Assembly (NCBI GenBank): GCA_016748015.1
Contig: JAAOMT010000328.1
Location: 388,955-452,954 of the forward strand
Reading direction: 5' to 3'
Length of the DNA stretch: 64,000 nucleotides
Source of the DNA: Geosiphon pyriformis
Lineage: Eukaryota > Glomeromycota > Glomeromycetes > Archaeosporales > Geosiphonaceae
Translations under genes and position numbers: made by a program
Notes under the pieces: generated by a model
The model's database searches: none
The model's input: only the letters and a program-made list of their open reading frames with translations
What the model was told of the DNA's origin: nothing
Shown: positions 23,965 through 36,729 of the stretch, one piece after another
How positions within the stretch are numbered: position 1 is the stretch's first letter
Layout of the letters: every line of letters begins with the position of its first letter

Positions 23965-24227
23965 GTAGTATTCATGGAATTGTTTAGGATTCATTATGTC
24001 AAGGACAATATCAGAATTTGGGACCCAAATAATCTCTTCTAGTTTTGGTGAGTTGTTTTTAATAAATTTAATTTTCTCTTATATTACACCTTCAATTTTG
24101 ATAATTGCCATTCACCATATTTCATCATTGTCATGTGAACAACCATTCAGACATTTTACAGCTTTTTTCTAGGCAGTGTATCTGGGCATTCCTTTCCTCA
24201 CCCAATTGCTGATCAAAATTGTGTATT
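23965..24227 (-). pseudogene. Gy2 pol relic, distal spacer segment
   Basis: On the minus strand a degraded frame reads through an H/D/E-rich, W-containing segment (near 24130-24080) and ends in H-E-Y-Y-like codons at the Gy1-b LTR. Several stops and frame changes are present. It follows the zinc-ribbon segment at 26657-26900 once NA-3 is removed. The call rests on recalled similarity to Rhizophagus retroelement proteins. Confidence 0.55.
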
Positions 24228-26640
24228 TTTTTTTTGTTAACATGTAGTCATGCCAGTTGTTTATTAGTTATGTCTACTGTAAAGTAGCACTTTTATAAAG
24301 CCAGCTTATCCAATAATACAAAATCACAAGATGTGGCTAACCACAAGCAGAAAGCCCTAACTACACGTTAGTACTATATTTGCTACCAAATGTATTGAAC
24401 ATATCAAACTCATACATCTTATCCATAATGCTAACAAGCTCATGACTATTCTTAACCATACCACTCATCCACTTAGCAGTCTGATCAGGATTGGATTTGA
24501 TACTAGGGGGCTGACCCTCCCATAGTTGCATCATCACATCAAAGGTGTCATCATAGACTGAAAAGTCTTTATCCTTATCATTATCATCATCCATATCATC
24601 ATCATCAGATAGATCTTCCAAGGAGATCTGATCACACTTTTTTGTTAGGGACTTAACATCTCTATTCAACATAGAAGCCACAGCAGCCACAGTTTTAACT
24701 TGTCTTTCCAAACCAACCACACTTTCCCTCAATGTCATGTCCACAGCTGGTGGAGTAGACAGCAGTTTGGTAACCAACACAACCAGAGAACCAACAGGTT
24801 CAATTATAGACTTAACCAACAATGCCAACTTATTGAAATGGGATTCCATAGAAGCCAATCTGGATTCAACAACAGCAATTGGAACAGGAGAGACAACAGG
24901 AACCATGGGTACTACAACTTTGGAGGGTGCACCAAGAACAGGATCTATACCAGCAGTAGTAGCAGCAGGAAGAACCACAAAGGCAACAGCTTTGGCATAA
25001 AACTTAGCTCTAGCAAATGAAGACTTGAAAACTTTGGGACCACCAGTGGAGTTGGGGAGGGAGAGGTGGTGACATCTTGCAGTCCACAGCCAAATGATTC
25101 AAATCTTGACACCTGTAGCAGTGATGGTATCTAGGAGTTTCCCACCAGATATAGCAATCATGCAAAGTACCAGTTTTTGACACAGTATTGTTCAAGGATT
25201 CCAGAGAATCAAAGATAACCATAGCAAAGCATTGATGTCAGTATGAATCAGGAGATTGAGGAATGAAACAGATTCGGCCACCAACTTGGGAGACCAAATT
25301 ACTAATCTCAAAGGCAGTATAACCAAAGAGAAGATTAACCAACTTAGCTTTAAATGCATCACTTGAAGCAATAATCTCTTTTTGGTTAATTACAAGAAGA
25401 ATTCTGACACTATCTTTTTTGACCAGCACAGACCAGTGCTTAAGAGCCTCAGCAGCAGAAAAAATGTCTTTGAGTGAACCACAGTGTATTGCCACAAACC
25501 AGCTGGCTTCAACTTAATTGAAGTGACAACACCAAAAATGCCAAGAGCAGCTTTAATGTCATCAGAAAAGATACCCAGAGAACATTGTGAAGTGCAACAG
25601 ACAGAGGAGGGGAAGATACAGAAGCCACACACAATCTTAAGAGTGGTCAAAAAAACTTCATCACTAATGGCCACTTTGATGGCACCATTTAGACTCTTCT
25701 GAAATGCAAATTCTACACAGAACAACTTGACAGCATCTTATAAAACTGACTTAAGCCCAATACAACTAGGCAGCAGCCAAAACAAGGAACTAAGCAGGGC
25801 CATTTTGATCTTAAATGTACTACCAGATACAAGATTGGAGGCCACCCAACCAGAGAATTTTTGACGCCCATTTACATTTTCCCAAGCACCACCATCAGCA
25901 GTGCCAGAAACTGGGGGAGGAGCAGTTGATTCCATTTCCATCTGATCAGCCCAATCTTTAAGATCATCTGGAATGATACTGTTTTGCTTCTATAACAGAT
26001 AATGATCTGCCAGAGAGTACCACATCAGGCAATACAGCCTGTGGTTGATCTTTTCTTATCTTGTGAGATGTGTTGTTGCTGTTACCATCTATATCAGGAA
26101 GAGGGCTGACTGCTGCTGTGGAGATCTTTTCCAAGATCTCATCTGGAACCACAAAGGGGTTCAGTGTCACCATAGCAGTTGTGACTGCCTGCTGCTGTTT
26201 TTTGGAATTTTTTGCTTTCATGGCCATTTGTAAAGCAGTAGTAGTAGTAGAAGTAATGGTAGTGGTAAGAGCAGAAAAGACCAACTTGTTGACTGGTCTG
26301 TTATTAAAAATTTTTGGGCTTTTTGAAGTGATAGAAACAACACTGGAACTAATCCAAGTGTGCCTTTTTGAAGGAACTTTGACTGGAGAAGAACTTCTAG
26401 CCAAAGGAAAAGAAAATGAACCAGACACTGCTAAAAGCAGCTTTTCACTAGTGTTTTTTAAAGAAAATGTAGCCGGAATGTTTTGTCTAGTTGCTTCAAT
26501 AACAGAGAAACCCTTTCATGTTGAAACTTTATTAGTTACAATAGGAAAAGTAACATTTGCAACTTTTTTATTCTTAGCTCTTGTCATGGTCATAAAATTT
26601 AAGAGAGAAAGAATTTTATCCTAATTTTTTAATGTCAATT
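24228..26640 (-). mobile_element. NA-3, ORF1-only retroelement
   Basis: This is the same unit as NA-1 and NA-2 on the opposite strand: poly-T (24228-24235), LINE-type 3' UTR (to 24360), one gene, and a 5' leader to 26640. The TSD is (G/T)ATCA(A/G)AATTGTGTATT on both sides. The leader is slightly longer than in the other two (AATTAGGATAAAATTC before the shared CTTTCTCTC). Confidence 0.9.
24361..26593 (-). pseudogene. NA-3 ORF1-like CCHC protein
   Basis: ATG is at 26593-26591 (MTMTRAKNKK) and the stop at 24363-24361. Open stretches lie at 26428-25964, 25725-25238 and 24978-24361. The knuckle C-Y-R-C-Q-D-L-N-H-L-A-V-D-C reads at about 25118-25075. The acidic run near 24600 is shorter than in NA-1. 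A TGA near 26515 and several shifts break it. Confidence 0.82.
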
Positions 26641-26656
26641 ATCAGAATTGTGTATT

Positions 26657-27482
26657 AACATGACTTGTTACACATTCCTCTCTGACCAAAAATGTTGTTC
26701 CATATTCCTTTGTCTAGAAAAGTTTCCCCACAAGCAAGACATAGTTTGTTGTTCCATTTTTCTTGTTTTTTTGTTCATTCAAAGCATTCAAAGATACATG
26801 AGTGGCAGTAGTATCTTGTGGCCATTGGCCATTTTTTATTGTTACTACAACATGCACCCATTGTTGACAATTTCTTGCCACAATTGATGCAAATTAGCTT
26901 GGATTGACAATAGTTTGTCTGTGGTTAAGTGGTAGTGGTATATGGTGTATATGTAGAGGTGGTTGTTTAAGATTTTTTTTCTTTATTTTCTTTTCTTTTT
27001 CCTTTTTCTTCTCATACAGATACTGGTGGTAAATTGTTGTGGTCAGTGTCAGCCCATGAGACTTGGTAGGCTTCTCAGATAAGTTTCCTTTCTTCTTCTT
27101 CCAATTCTATTAGTGGTGCTGGTGTGTTGGGTTTGAAGTGTCTGCAAGTTGTCAGTACTTGCATATGCTGACTGTTCTGACTGAGCTAGAGCTCCTGCAT
27201 GGTCTAATCAAGTACTGTATTGGTTTTGGATAGCCAGTCATTATCAACTAGTGTTTGGTATTAGGTGGCTTCTATCATGAGAACTTTTATGGGTGTGACA
27301 ATACCATTAACTTTAAACAGGAAGTCATCAATCTTGCCAATAAGAATTTTAGTTGCTTCATCAGCTGTTTAAAATTAATTTGATAAACTGACTATCAACT
27401 TTGGCATCTGTATACATTGCAGTAATGGGTTTTGATTCGAGGGTGGCTTTACTGAATAGCAGCATTTTGACTGGTTCCTTTA
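26657..27482 (-). pseudogene. Gy2 protease and zinc-ribbon-like relic
   Basis: Reading the minus strand from 27482, a frame runs KPITAMYTDAKVDSQFIKLI (about 27430-27375), the entry to a retropepsin. The D-S/T-G motif itself appears lost in a deletion or shift near 27370. After a K-rich stretch comes a cysteine-rich part: C-I-N-C-G-K-K-L-S-T-M-G-A-C-C (26892-26845), Y-Y-C-H-S-C, and C-L-A-C-G-E-T-F (26745-26720). An in-frame TGA lies near 26775. The cysteine pairs suggest zinc binding between PR and RT. Confidence 0.65.
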
Positions 27483-27607
27483 GTTTGAAAGGGAAGATTT
27501 TTTTTTTGTTAACATGTAGCCATGCTCAAAAAGCACAGCTTTTTCATAAAGCCAACTCACCCAATAATCTAAGTTACAAGATGTGGCTAATAACAAAGTG
27601 GCTATGC

Positions 27608-29480
27608 CTAACTACACACATTACTTAAAGTAATTCTACTACCCAAAACATCAGTCAATATCTTATTACAATGTTGGAATCCATCTCTCATTTTAATATT
27701 GGAGTTACCACTACTGTTACTACCATTTCTAGACAATTGGCATATACTGGTCACCTGTAATGGGTTTTTCTTAAATCTGTTATCAACACTCATTATTTTT
27801 TCCCATTCAGTTTGTAACTTACAACATTCTCTCCATAGTCTATTCCTCGCTTGAGTTACAGCCCATTTACACACCTTAATTAAGATATTATCATTAGCCC
27901 TCTGATCAATGTCAGCAAAAGCATTGATTCTTTCAAATTGCTCATTGATCAGTTTTTTGCATAGCAGATCTATGTTGTGTGTTGTCCTGATGTACTTATT
28001 AGACAGAACAACCCTCTCACTAGGGTCCAAGATTTTATGTTTCCCTCTTACAGCCTTTGATAAGCACCACATCCACTCATTCCTTACATCATCTATTAGT
28101 GTCTTGCCCTTTTGAGTATTTAGAGAGCATACCCAAAAGTGTTGGTTGGTTTCAACTTCTGTATGGCATATTTTGCACAGATTGTTTATATACACTAAAA
28201 GATGTCTGTTGTATAGCACCTCTGCTGTTGACAACATGTTGTGGAATGATTTCATAATAAATGTATGCATTGCTGAAGAACCAGCTAAGGTGAAGCCTGA
28301 TGACATTTTACCATCCCAGTTCCACACTTTGGTTGTGCTCTTCCAGTCTACTCTCTGGTCTAAGGACCCTACTGTTTCTTGTACTTTGTCATTGCCAATC
28401 CAATCCAAGGCTCCTTGAATACCAGTCTGTTGGCTCAGAAAATGTCTGATATTCAGATCCAATTCAACTTCTCTGCAAGATGGAATGTAACTGATGTTCT
28501 CAGCATTGTAAGCCCAATCCACTGTGTCAAAAATAGTAGCTTCTTTGGCTAGTTTGTCAGCCATCTCATTTTCAGATATACCAGTGTGTGCAGCCACTTT
28601 GTTTATGATAAGATCAATTCTTTTTTCTCTTATCACTGCTTTAATTACATTCCATGTGCACCAGTTAGGAGTTTTGAGCTGGTTTCTGATAGACAAGGGA
28701 GAATTTTTGGACAACCATTTTTGAGCTGTTGACACTACTGCCTGACTATCTGTGTTCAATGTCAGTTTGCATTTGTAAAGCACTGCTTCCAAAGCCAATA
28801 ATACAGCTTTTGCTTCAGTTTTTGTTGATGATAATGTTTCATTAACAGCTATACCAAAGTTGGCCTCTATTCCATGTGTAACAAAAGCAGCTGCTCCCCT
28901 AGCATCCTCAGAATCAGCTTTTACCAGTGATCCATTCATTGATATTTCTATTTTCTTTCTGAGCCTCAACTTATCTCGTACATTCCTCCATTGTGGTAAT
29001 AGAGCATTAGAAATTTGGATGTAAATAAAGTCTCTTTGTATTGTATCTAGGTCATCTGGTATCTGGTAATCTATTTTGTGCATCCCCACTGTTTCACATT
29101 GGGCTACATTAATGTTCCTGTGCTCATCCATAATGATTGTGGACTCTAAAATCTTAAACCATTTGGGAATTCTACCACTGTTGCTTTGTCTGTACTTCCT
29201 TGTGAAGTCCATCCATGTCATTAATGATCCATCCTTGCTCTGAACCTGATGTAAATACAAAATGTTCTCTTTCCTTAGTAAACTTCTAACTTTAGAGTAG
29301 GCTACTCCTGGAGTTATGACTGTCTCAATTAAATATGCATGTGGTCTTGAGGAATCAGACACCCCATATGTGTTACCAGAGCTTTTGAATGAAATGCCTC
29401 TTTCATCTATTATCTGTATGATGTTTGCTATTAGATTAACTCCTGGCTTAGATTGTTTATTAGTGGGATATTCAAGTATA
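27608..29480 (-). pseudogene. LINE ORF2 C-terminal half (L-c), open over about 620 codons
   Basis: This is the longest open stretch in the window, reading without a stop from the L-d junction (29480) to TGA near 27608. It covers the RT-RNase H linker, RNase H, the knuckle C-K-I-C-H...H-F-W-V-C (about 28185-28135), and the C-terminus. The first RNase H aspartate is N (ISMNGSLVK, near 28940), a G to A change, so RNase H should be dead. The C-terminus is shortened (SNVCS instead of the ...GYTSV end of sisters). The upstream part of the gene is at 37622-38916. Confidence 0.88.
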
Positions 29481-29493
29481 TATATTTTTTTTT

Positions 29494-29622
29494 GTTAACG
29501 TGTAGCCATGCTGGTTTTTTATTAGTTTAGCCACACTTACAAAGCATGACCTTTTCATAAAGCCAACTCACTCAATAATCTAAATTACAAGATGCAGTTA
29601 ACCACTAAGTGGTTATGCCTAA
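29494..29622 (-). other. L-d 3' UTR
   Basis: It has the same ordered blocks as the L-b and NA tails, read on the minus strand (AGCCAACTCACTCAATAAT complement, TTATTAGTTTAGCC complement, GTTAACGTGTAGCC complement). It supports the shared-tail relation between LINE and NA. Confidence 0.8.
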
Positions 29623-32600
29623 CTACACGCTAGTATAACCAAATCTATGGGGTATTACACTATCACACATAGTACTCCTACCACAAAAAACATCAGTCAG
29701 TATACCATTACACTGTGTAAAAACATTACCTACTTTGACTATGGGTTTACCACTAACTTTACCACTATTCCTTGAAATGCTATCTACACTGGAGCCACCA
29801 GTTGGATTTCTCTTGACCCTATTATCAATACTCATTGTTTTTTCCCATTTAGTTTGCAGTTTGCAATGTTCTCCCCACAATCTATTCCTTGCTTGAGTAA
29901 CTGCCCATTTACACACCTTAATTAATACTTTATTGTTAGTCCTTAGGTCGATGTCAGAAAAGGTATTGATCCTTCCAAATTGCTTATTGACCAGTCCTTT
30001 ACATAGCAGATCTACATTAGATGTTGACATGATGTATTCCTTAGACAGTTCAATCTTCTCATCAGTGTTTTGGTCTTTACATCCCCCTCTCACAGCCTCT
30101 GAAAGGCACTGTATCCACTTATTTTTTACATCATCAATCAGTGTCTTGCCCTTTTGGATATTCAAAGAGCATTCCCAAAAGTGCCACTTCCTTGTGACAT
30201 GTCTTGCAAATATTATTCAAGTATACATGGGGACATCTGTTGTATAGCACCTCTGCTGTTGGCAGCATGTTGTGAAATGATTTCATAATAAATGTGCGCA
30301 TTGCTGAAGAATTGGCTGAGGTGAAACCTGATGACATTTTACCATCCCAGTTCCAAATCTTGGTTGTACATATCCAGTCTATATTTTGGTCTAAAGATCT
30401 TATCATTTCTTGGACTTTGTTGTTGCCTATCCAGTCTAAAGCTGATTGAAGACTAGCCTGTTTGTTCAAAAAATGCCTGATGTTTAGATCCAATTCAACT
30501 CCTCCACAAACGGGAATGTATGCAGTCTCCTTAGCATTGTAGGCCCACCTTATTGTATTAAGAGCAGTAGATCCTTTGGCCAGTTTGTCAGCCTTCTCAT
30601 TTTCGAATATACCAGCATGTACAGCCACTTTGTTCATGCTGAGGTCAATCTTTTTTTCCTTTATTATCGCTCTGATTGCATTCCATGTGTGCCAGTTTGA
30701 GGTTTTGAGCTGATTTCTAATAGACAGGGGAGAATCTTTGGACAACCATCTTTGAGCCATTACCATCACCGCTTGACTATTCGTGTTTATTGTTAGTTTA
30801 CATTTGTAAGGCACTGCTTCCAAAGCTAGCAATACAGCCTTTGCCTCTGCTTTTGTTGATAACAATGTTCCATCAATTGCTATACCAAATTCAGCCTCTA
30901 TCCCATGTGTTATGAAGGCAGCTGCTTCTCTTGCTTCCTCAGAACTAGCCTTTACCAGTGAGCCATCTGTTGATATTTTTATCTCTTTCCTGAGTTTTAA
31001 CTTCTCTTGTACACTCCTCCATTGTGATAGTAAAGTGTCAGGGATATATATGTAAATAGTGTCTCTTTGCATTGTTTCTAAATCATCTGGTATTTGGTTA
31101 GTCAGTATGTGCATACCCAATGTCTCACATTGTGCTACATCAATGTTCCTGTACTCATCCATAATGATTGTAGATTCTAAAATCTTAAACCATCTGGGAA
31201 TTCTACCACTATCGCTTTGTCTGTACTTCCTTGTGAAGTCCATCCATGTCATTAATGACTCATCATTGTTTTATATCTGATACAAGTACAACAAGTTTTC
31301 CTTTCTTAGTAAGCTTCTAACTTTAATGTAGGTTTTATTTGAAGGTAAGATAGACTTAATTAAATACGTCTGTGGCCTTGAAGATTCAGGTATTCCATGT
31401 GTGTTACCATTGCTCTTGAATGAGATGTCTTTTTTTTCCATCATCTGTATAATGTCTGCTATAAGATTAACCCCTGGCTTGGATCGTTCATTGGTGGGAT
31501 ATTCAAGTATACTATGAGCTGACCATCTCTGTGCCTGCAAGTTGGCTAGTCTGATTTTTGTAGCCATTCCAGCAATATCAGCACTGTTCAATCTAACTAA
31601 CAAATCTGTGATCTTGCTTTTTGCTTGTATATCATCAATTTTGAACAGATTATACAAGGATGAGTGATGCATGGCACTGGCTGGGAAGTCTACTGAGAGT
31701 TTTGCTTTTTTCTTCACAGTGGCCAAAATCTTTGAAGTTCATTTTCTAGCCCAGCTATTAGGAATATGAGTCAACTGAGATCTGAATTCAATAGCTGGAC
31801 TGAGTACACTGTTAAAAATGTAAATGGCCTGTTTCTCAGTTATGTGTTTTTTCCTGATGACTGCACACACTGCTTTAATGTCAGATCCTATCATTTTTAG
31901 GACAGTCTCATTTTTCCCATCTGCTCTGATCCATACTCCCATATATCAGATACATGTAGATGGATTCAACAATTTCAAGATTTGTTTGTCTGGACCAAAT
32001 TTTAGTGGCTCCATTATCGAAGATCTCCCTTTGGAGGGTCTGACCACCATTGTCTCAGTCTTTCCTAAGTTGATCTCAATATCTACCATTCTAAAAAAGG
32101 AGCTGGCTGTGTCCAGAATACTTTGCATTCCTTGTCTTGAGTTAGCTATCCACACTGTGTCATTGACAAAGGCAAGGTGATTCACTGACACCAACAGAGA
32201 TTGTGTATCTGCTTGATTATCCCACTTTTTCCATGCTGCTGTCAGTTTGTATTCCTGACTATAATTGGCTTGTTTTACTTCACACAGTAAGGGGTCATAA
32301 AAAATTCTCCACATAATGGGTGAGCTTGTTTTCCCCTGATCCAGTCCATCCTGTACTTGATATTCATCACTCAACCCAAATTCAGTTATTATTCTGTTGC
32401 TCCTATTGTTGTGCATCAAGCCAAACAGCTCAGTAAACTTATTGTTCATCTTAATCCTCTTTAGTGCAGTTTCCATGGGTTTCCATCCCACTGAATCATA
32501 TGCCTTTTTCATGTCCTGAAATGTAAACCAAGCCTCCTTATCAAATTCTCTTGCATGTTCAGCTACAGCATTAATCACATGAATAGGCACTGCTGTGGAA

Positions 32601-34546
32601 GTATTCTTTAATACTGAGGTATTGAAACCTTTTAGGACATTGTGGAGTTCACATGCTTTTGATATTCTCACAGTTAGAATCTTTGTTAAGATTTTTCTGG
32701 TGCTTTCAATGAGTGTGATCAGCCTGGTGATGTCAATATTGCCACCCCATTCTTTTGGCTTTGGAATCAGTATGACTTGTGGTACTCTCCACTCCTCAGG
32801 CATGTTTGCTGCTTTAATGCAAGCATTGAGCAATGTTTTTAGTTTAGACTTGGTATTAGACCCAGCCTTCCTCCAGAGTTCAGCTTGAATGCCTGATGGA
32901 CCAGGGGCTTTGTTATGGGGTGTGTGGCTCAATATGTGTTCGAATTCCTCATTTGTTAATTCATCCATCACACCATCAAAGGCATGGTCTGGAATGCTTT
33001 CGATCGGTTCAAATCTGTGTTCCCAACTTTTTCATAGGTCAGGCTCAATGCTTCTTGTTCTGGTCCATCCTTGGGCTTTTTTGTTTGCTAGCTTTTTAAT
33101 TTCATCAGGATCATCATGAAATTCACCTTTTTCAATTACATGATCTAGTACAATTCTTTGTCTTTTTCTGTTCATAATGCTTTTGATCATAGCTCCTTTG
33201 TTTAGATCAAAGTTTTATTGTCTCCTAATGATATTGTCCACTATCTGTCTCTGCTGTTGTAGCCTGATCCTAGCTCGCAGCATTGATCTGTATTCTTTCT
33301 TAATATTGAGTAGTTTCACAATTAGCTTATTTTTTGGGAGAGTCATCAGATATGCATTAACTGCCTCAGGTTTCAGCTGTTTTCATTTGGCCAACAACTG
33401 CATAATATTGTTATCATGCATATCTGCATTGTTTACTCTTATTTGTTTGATTATATCAGCAACAATCTTAACAAGCTTGTGATCTATGCATTTTTTCTTT
33501 GTGTGTGCAGATTGGGCTTCCACTTTCCTTTTTGGTAGGCACTTAGCAGCTTGTAACACAGTCTCCTTGATTGTAAGCCACATCTGGTTTAGATCATCCT
33601 TACTGTTATCTATTGATTTTCTTTGTGCTTCATCTGTTAGTCGATCAGTTTCTCTAGCATAGATTTCCCATTGGACTCCAGATGCCTTTTTAACATCAAT
33701 TATAGTTGTGCTACACTTCTTTCTTCCAGATCTAGATTTTTTAGTGCCTGCCAATATTCTGTCAGATCGGATGATTGTCACCACAGCTTTGTGATCAGTG
33801 CTAAAGGATTCATTAACATCAATTACCCCAATGTTTGTGACCAGTGAGGCTATAACTGCATCAGTAAATACATAATCCAATCTTCTTTGTACCCCATTTG
33901 ATGCCCATGTCTTTTCTGGATTGTTTGTTGTATATGCTCTATGTGTATCCACTAAATTCATATGTTGTAATGTTGTAGCAGTTGGACAAGCTTTGGCCTT
34001 ATTTGTAGCATATGTTTCCTCAAGTGACTTGGATAACAGATCTTCATTCAAATCACCTGCTACTATGATAATCTCTTTGTTCTGTACAATGTCTTCCAAA
34101 AGTTTCCTGATTTCTTTAGCTACTGCTTTCTCAGTAGGCGATTTGGAAGCAGGCATGTACAGTCCTACTATGTGCACATTGATTCTTCCTCTAAATTTCA
34201 ACCCCAAATGCAACAATCTCCCATGAAACCCCCTGATTGTTTCTACATGGTGTATCCAACATTTTTTGACCAGTATACCAACACCAGTTCCCATTTGTTT
34301 CTCTGTACTTGATTCCCAAAAGGCATGATATTCATCAGAACCAAAAAATACACCCTTTTCTTTTGTTGGAATCATTTTAGTTTCCATAACAATCACAAAA
34401 TCAAATTGTTCCTCAATAACCCACTGTAGCACCTCTTCAGCTTTACCATGATTATTAAGTCCCCTAATATTAACAGTACCAATTTTCCAAGTGTTGTTAT
34501 TGGAGTAGTTCTGTTCTATGTTGGAATTAGGTGTGCTACACATCAT
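29623..34546 (-). pseudogene. LINE ORF2 (L-d): endonuclease, RT, RNase H, zinc knuckle
   Basis: About 1,640 codons from ATG 34546. The AP endonuclease (residues ~20-250) has N-I-R-G-L, M-E-T-K, G-D-L-N-E-D, R-R-L-D-Y-V-F and S-T-D-H. RT (~530-830) has NKAPGPSGIQAE and F-V-N-D (32159-32170), where the first catalytic D is N. RNase H (~1180-1320) has STDGS, but the later NTDSQ is NTNSQ. The knuckle is near residue 1450 and is disrupted by a frameshift near 30165. Stops at W or Q positions (near 33380, 33220, 33030, 31942, 31738 and 31272) leave five open pieces. The damage is light, so the insertion is fairly young. Confidence 0.92.
34536..34546 (-). promoter_or_regulatory. ORF1 stop / ORF2 start overlap ATGATGTGTAG
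   Basis: ORF2 starts with ATG ATG TGT, while ORF1 reads GAT GAT GTG TAG through the same bases. The stop of ORF1 lies inside the first codons of ORF2. This overlap is of the kind used for termination-reinitiation of the second ORF in some LINEs and viruses. Confidence 0.7.
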
Positions 34547-36729
34547 CTATTTCCATAGATTTAGATTTTCCAGCCATAGAACTGCTCCAGCTACTCTGTT
34601 TTTTCACTTGCTTCAGTAACTCCAGAATGGGTTCCAAAGTTTTTTTAATTTCTTTGATTTCCAATTCTGGGTTGTATGCCTCCTTTTTTCCTGCTGGGGT
34701 AGATTTCAATATAGTACTTTGGCTTGGTAACCCCATTTCTACCACTTCTTTTTCTTCTGAGGTGTCACTCAGCTGTTGAATGACTATTACTTTTTCACCT
34801 TTTTCTAATGTCACTCCAAGTTTGGCAGCAACTGCATTCAGCAGTTTTGCCATTTCATTAACCTGCTGTCTTAGTTTATCAATTTCACTTTTCCATGGTT
34901 GGTTACCTCCTTTTTTTGATTGTTCTTCTCTATTGTTCACTTGTGGACTAGGTTTCTGAGTATTGTTTGGATTGTTGTTGTTCTGGTTATGAGGCAGTCT
35001 GAGTGCAGCCATATCAGCATATGATCTTCCACCAAAGACTTTGATGTTTTCCTCTGGAACATTCCTTTTAACATACAGTTTTGCCAACCTGATATTGTTG
35101 GTAACTTTCTTGGTATCTCCTTCTTTTTTCTTATGCAGGGTTGGACATTTCGAGACCAAATGTCCTACCTGGTAACAGAAGTGGCACTTTTTAGCATCAG
35201 TAGGCACCCAGTGGACCAGTGTGTCACCAATTACCAAAGGTTTTTTAGTGGCATTGTTGCGGCTAGCTTCACTGTCAAATCCCACATAAGCACAGCCCAT
35301 TCTTGTGTAATTTTTACTAGTTCTTGGGATAAAGCAGGATTGGGCACTAATTTGATTCAAAGTGGTGCTCAAATAGTGAGCAGTACAGTTCTGTGGTAAC
35401 CCCACCAATTTAGCTTCCCAAGTTTTTCTCTGCTCTATGATCTTTTGGGTTCCAATCATCAGGTAAATTCTGACCGCATTCTTTCTGACCATGGTCGACC
35501 ATTGGTCTACAGCTCTTGTTGCTTCTTCTTGGTTGCTATACTCAACCACTGCTGATTGCTATTTGCCAGCCACTCTGATTTGGATTTTTTTTTACCTCAC
35601 CAAATTCTTTCATAGCAGCCTCCACCTCTCTGTCAAAGATGCCCAAGAGGATATCTCTTACTAGGACTTTTTTCTGACCAGCCATTTGGATGTTGATGCC
35701 ATCAGTAGCCATCAAAAATGATTCAATATCATTATTTGTCAGAATTTTTCTGGCTTGGTCTCTTCCAGCCACTTGGGAAAAATCCACTCTGATTTTTTGG
35801 TTTCTAGCCATTACAGCTCCCAAAAAGTAACTAACATCTCCCAAGAGATCATAGATCCACCCCACTTTCTTCCCCATGATTTTCTCAGATATATCCAATG
35901 CTTGTACAAAAAGTACATGCCTCTTGGTTCTATAGACCACCATTTGCCATCCTTCCTCCTTGTTTACTTCCACAGACATGAGTTTTTTGCCAAGCAATTT
36001 ACTACTGTTTTGTTCTGGACTTGAACTAGCCATTCTGCTTGATAGGCTTGATTCAGATTCTTCTATGTCTTCTGTGACATCCTCTGCATTAGGCTTATCT
36101 CTGTTTGCATTAAATGAATTGTCCATTTGTTTTTCATTCTCTAATGCAGACTTTCCTCTGTTAATCCTGTCCAAAATATCAGGATTGCACTTTCTCAGAG
36201 CTGCTTCTATTTGTGCAGCTCTGTTTCTGTCTTCTTTAGACACTTTGGATGGTCCATCCATTTTTTTCAGAGACTTTGAGGCTCCCTTTTCACCAGTCCA
36301 AGCTTTCATTTGAAATTTGTTGCTATTTCCTCTTTTGTTGAACATTGGCTGCAAAACAAAGGTATCAGTTCGAACAGATGTGGTTTCGGGTAAGTTTTCT
36401 TCAGATATTTGGATAAATTTTTCAGTTAGCCCTTTTACGCTTAATCCTCCAATGTGTCTGTATTTTTTGTTGGCCTTTTCCTCCAATCTGTTAGCTGTTA
36501 TCAAAGAAAAATCTGCTGCTCTCTTATGTGGAGCTGTTCTTTTCAATGTTTTGGCTATTCTAAAGAGTGTATCGTCTCCACTACTTGTGTTCACACTTCC
36601 AAATAGTCTATTGGTAGTTTCAAATCTAAATGGAGGTGTAATAGGTCTGGCAATTTCCACAGTCAATGAACTATGTGAATTAGTGTTGATGTCTTCTCCT
36701 TTAAAAGTGGAAGTTATTTTCCCTTCCAC
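34536..36729 (-). pseudogene. LINE ORF1 (L-d), CCHC nucleic-acid-binding protein
   Basis: About 730 codons. The N-terminal 400 residues are basic and low in complexity. An RRM-like region follows, with W-S-T-M-V-R-K-N-A-V-R-I (35475-35440) and a C-F-I-P-R strand. Then comes C-H-F-C-Y-Q-V-G-H-L-V-S-K-C (35180-35139), a Q/N-rich part, and a leucine-rich helix before the end. A frameshift in the T9 run at 35586-35594 and a TAG (35567 region) separate the two open parts (36729-35542 and 35549-34536). No ATG is evident at the start; the true start may be a lost ATG in the 36730-36790 region. It likely coats LINE RNA. Confidence 0.85.

Noticed and set aside
23965-27498. Possible host gene between repeats (Cys-rich segment)
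   Set aside because: The CxxC-rich frame first looked like a host zinc-finger gene. The protease-like entry upstream of it and the joined gag relic make a retroelement the better reading.
27499-27508. T-runs at 24228, 27499 and 29485 as terminators
   Set aside because: They are the poly-A tails of minus-strand LINE and NA copies; each is followed by GTTAAC and the 3' UTR.
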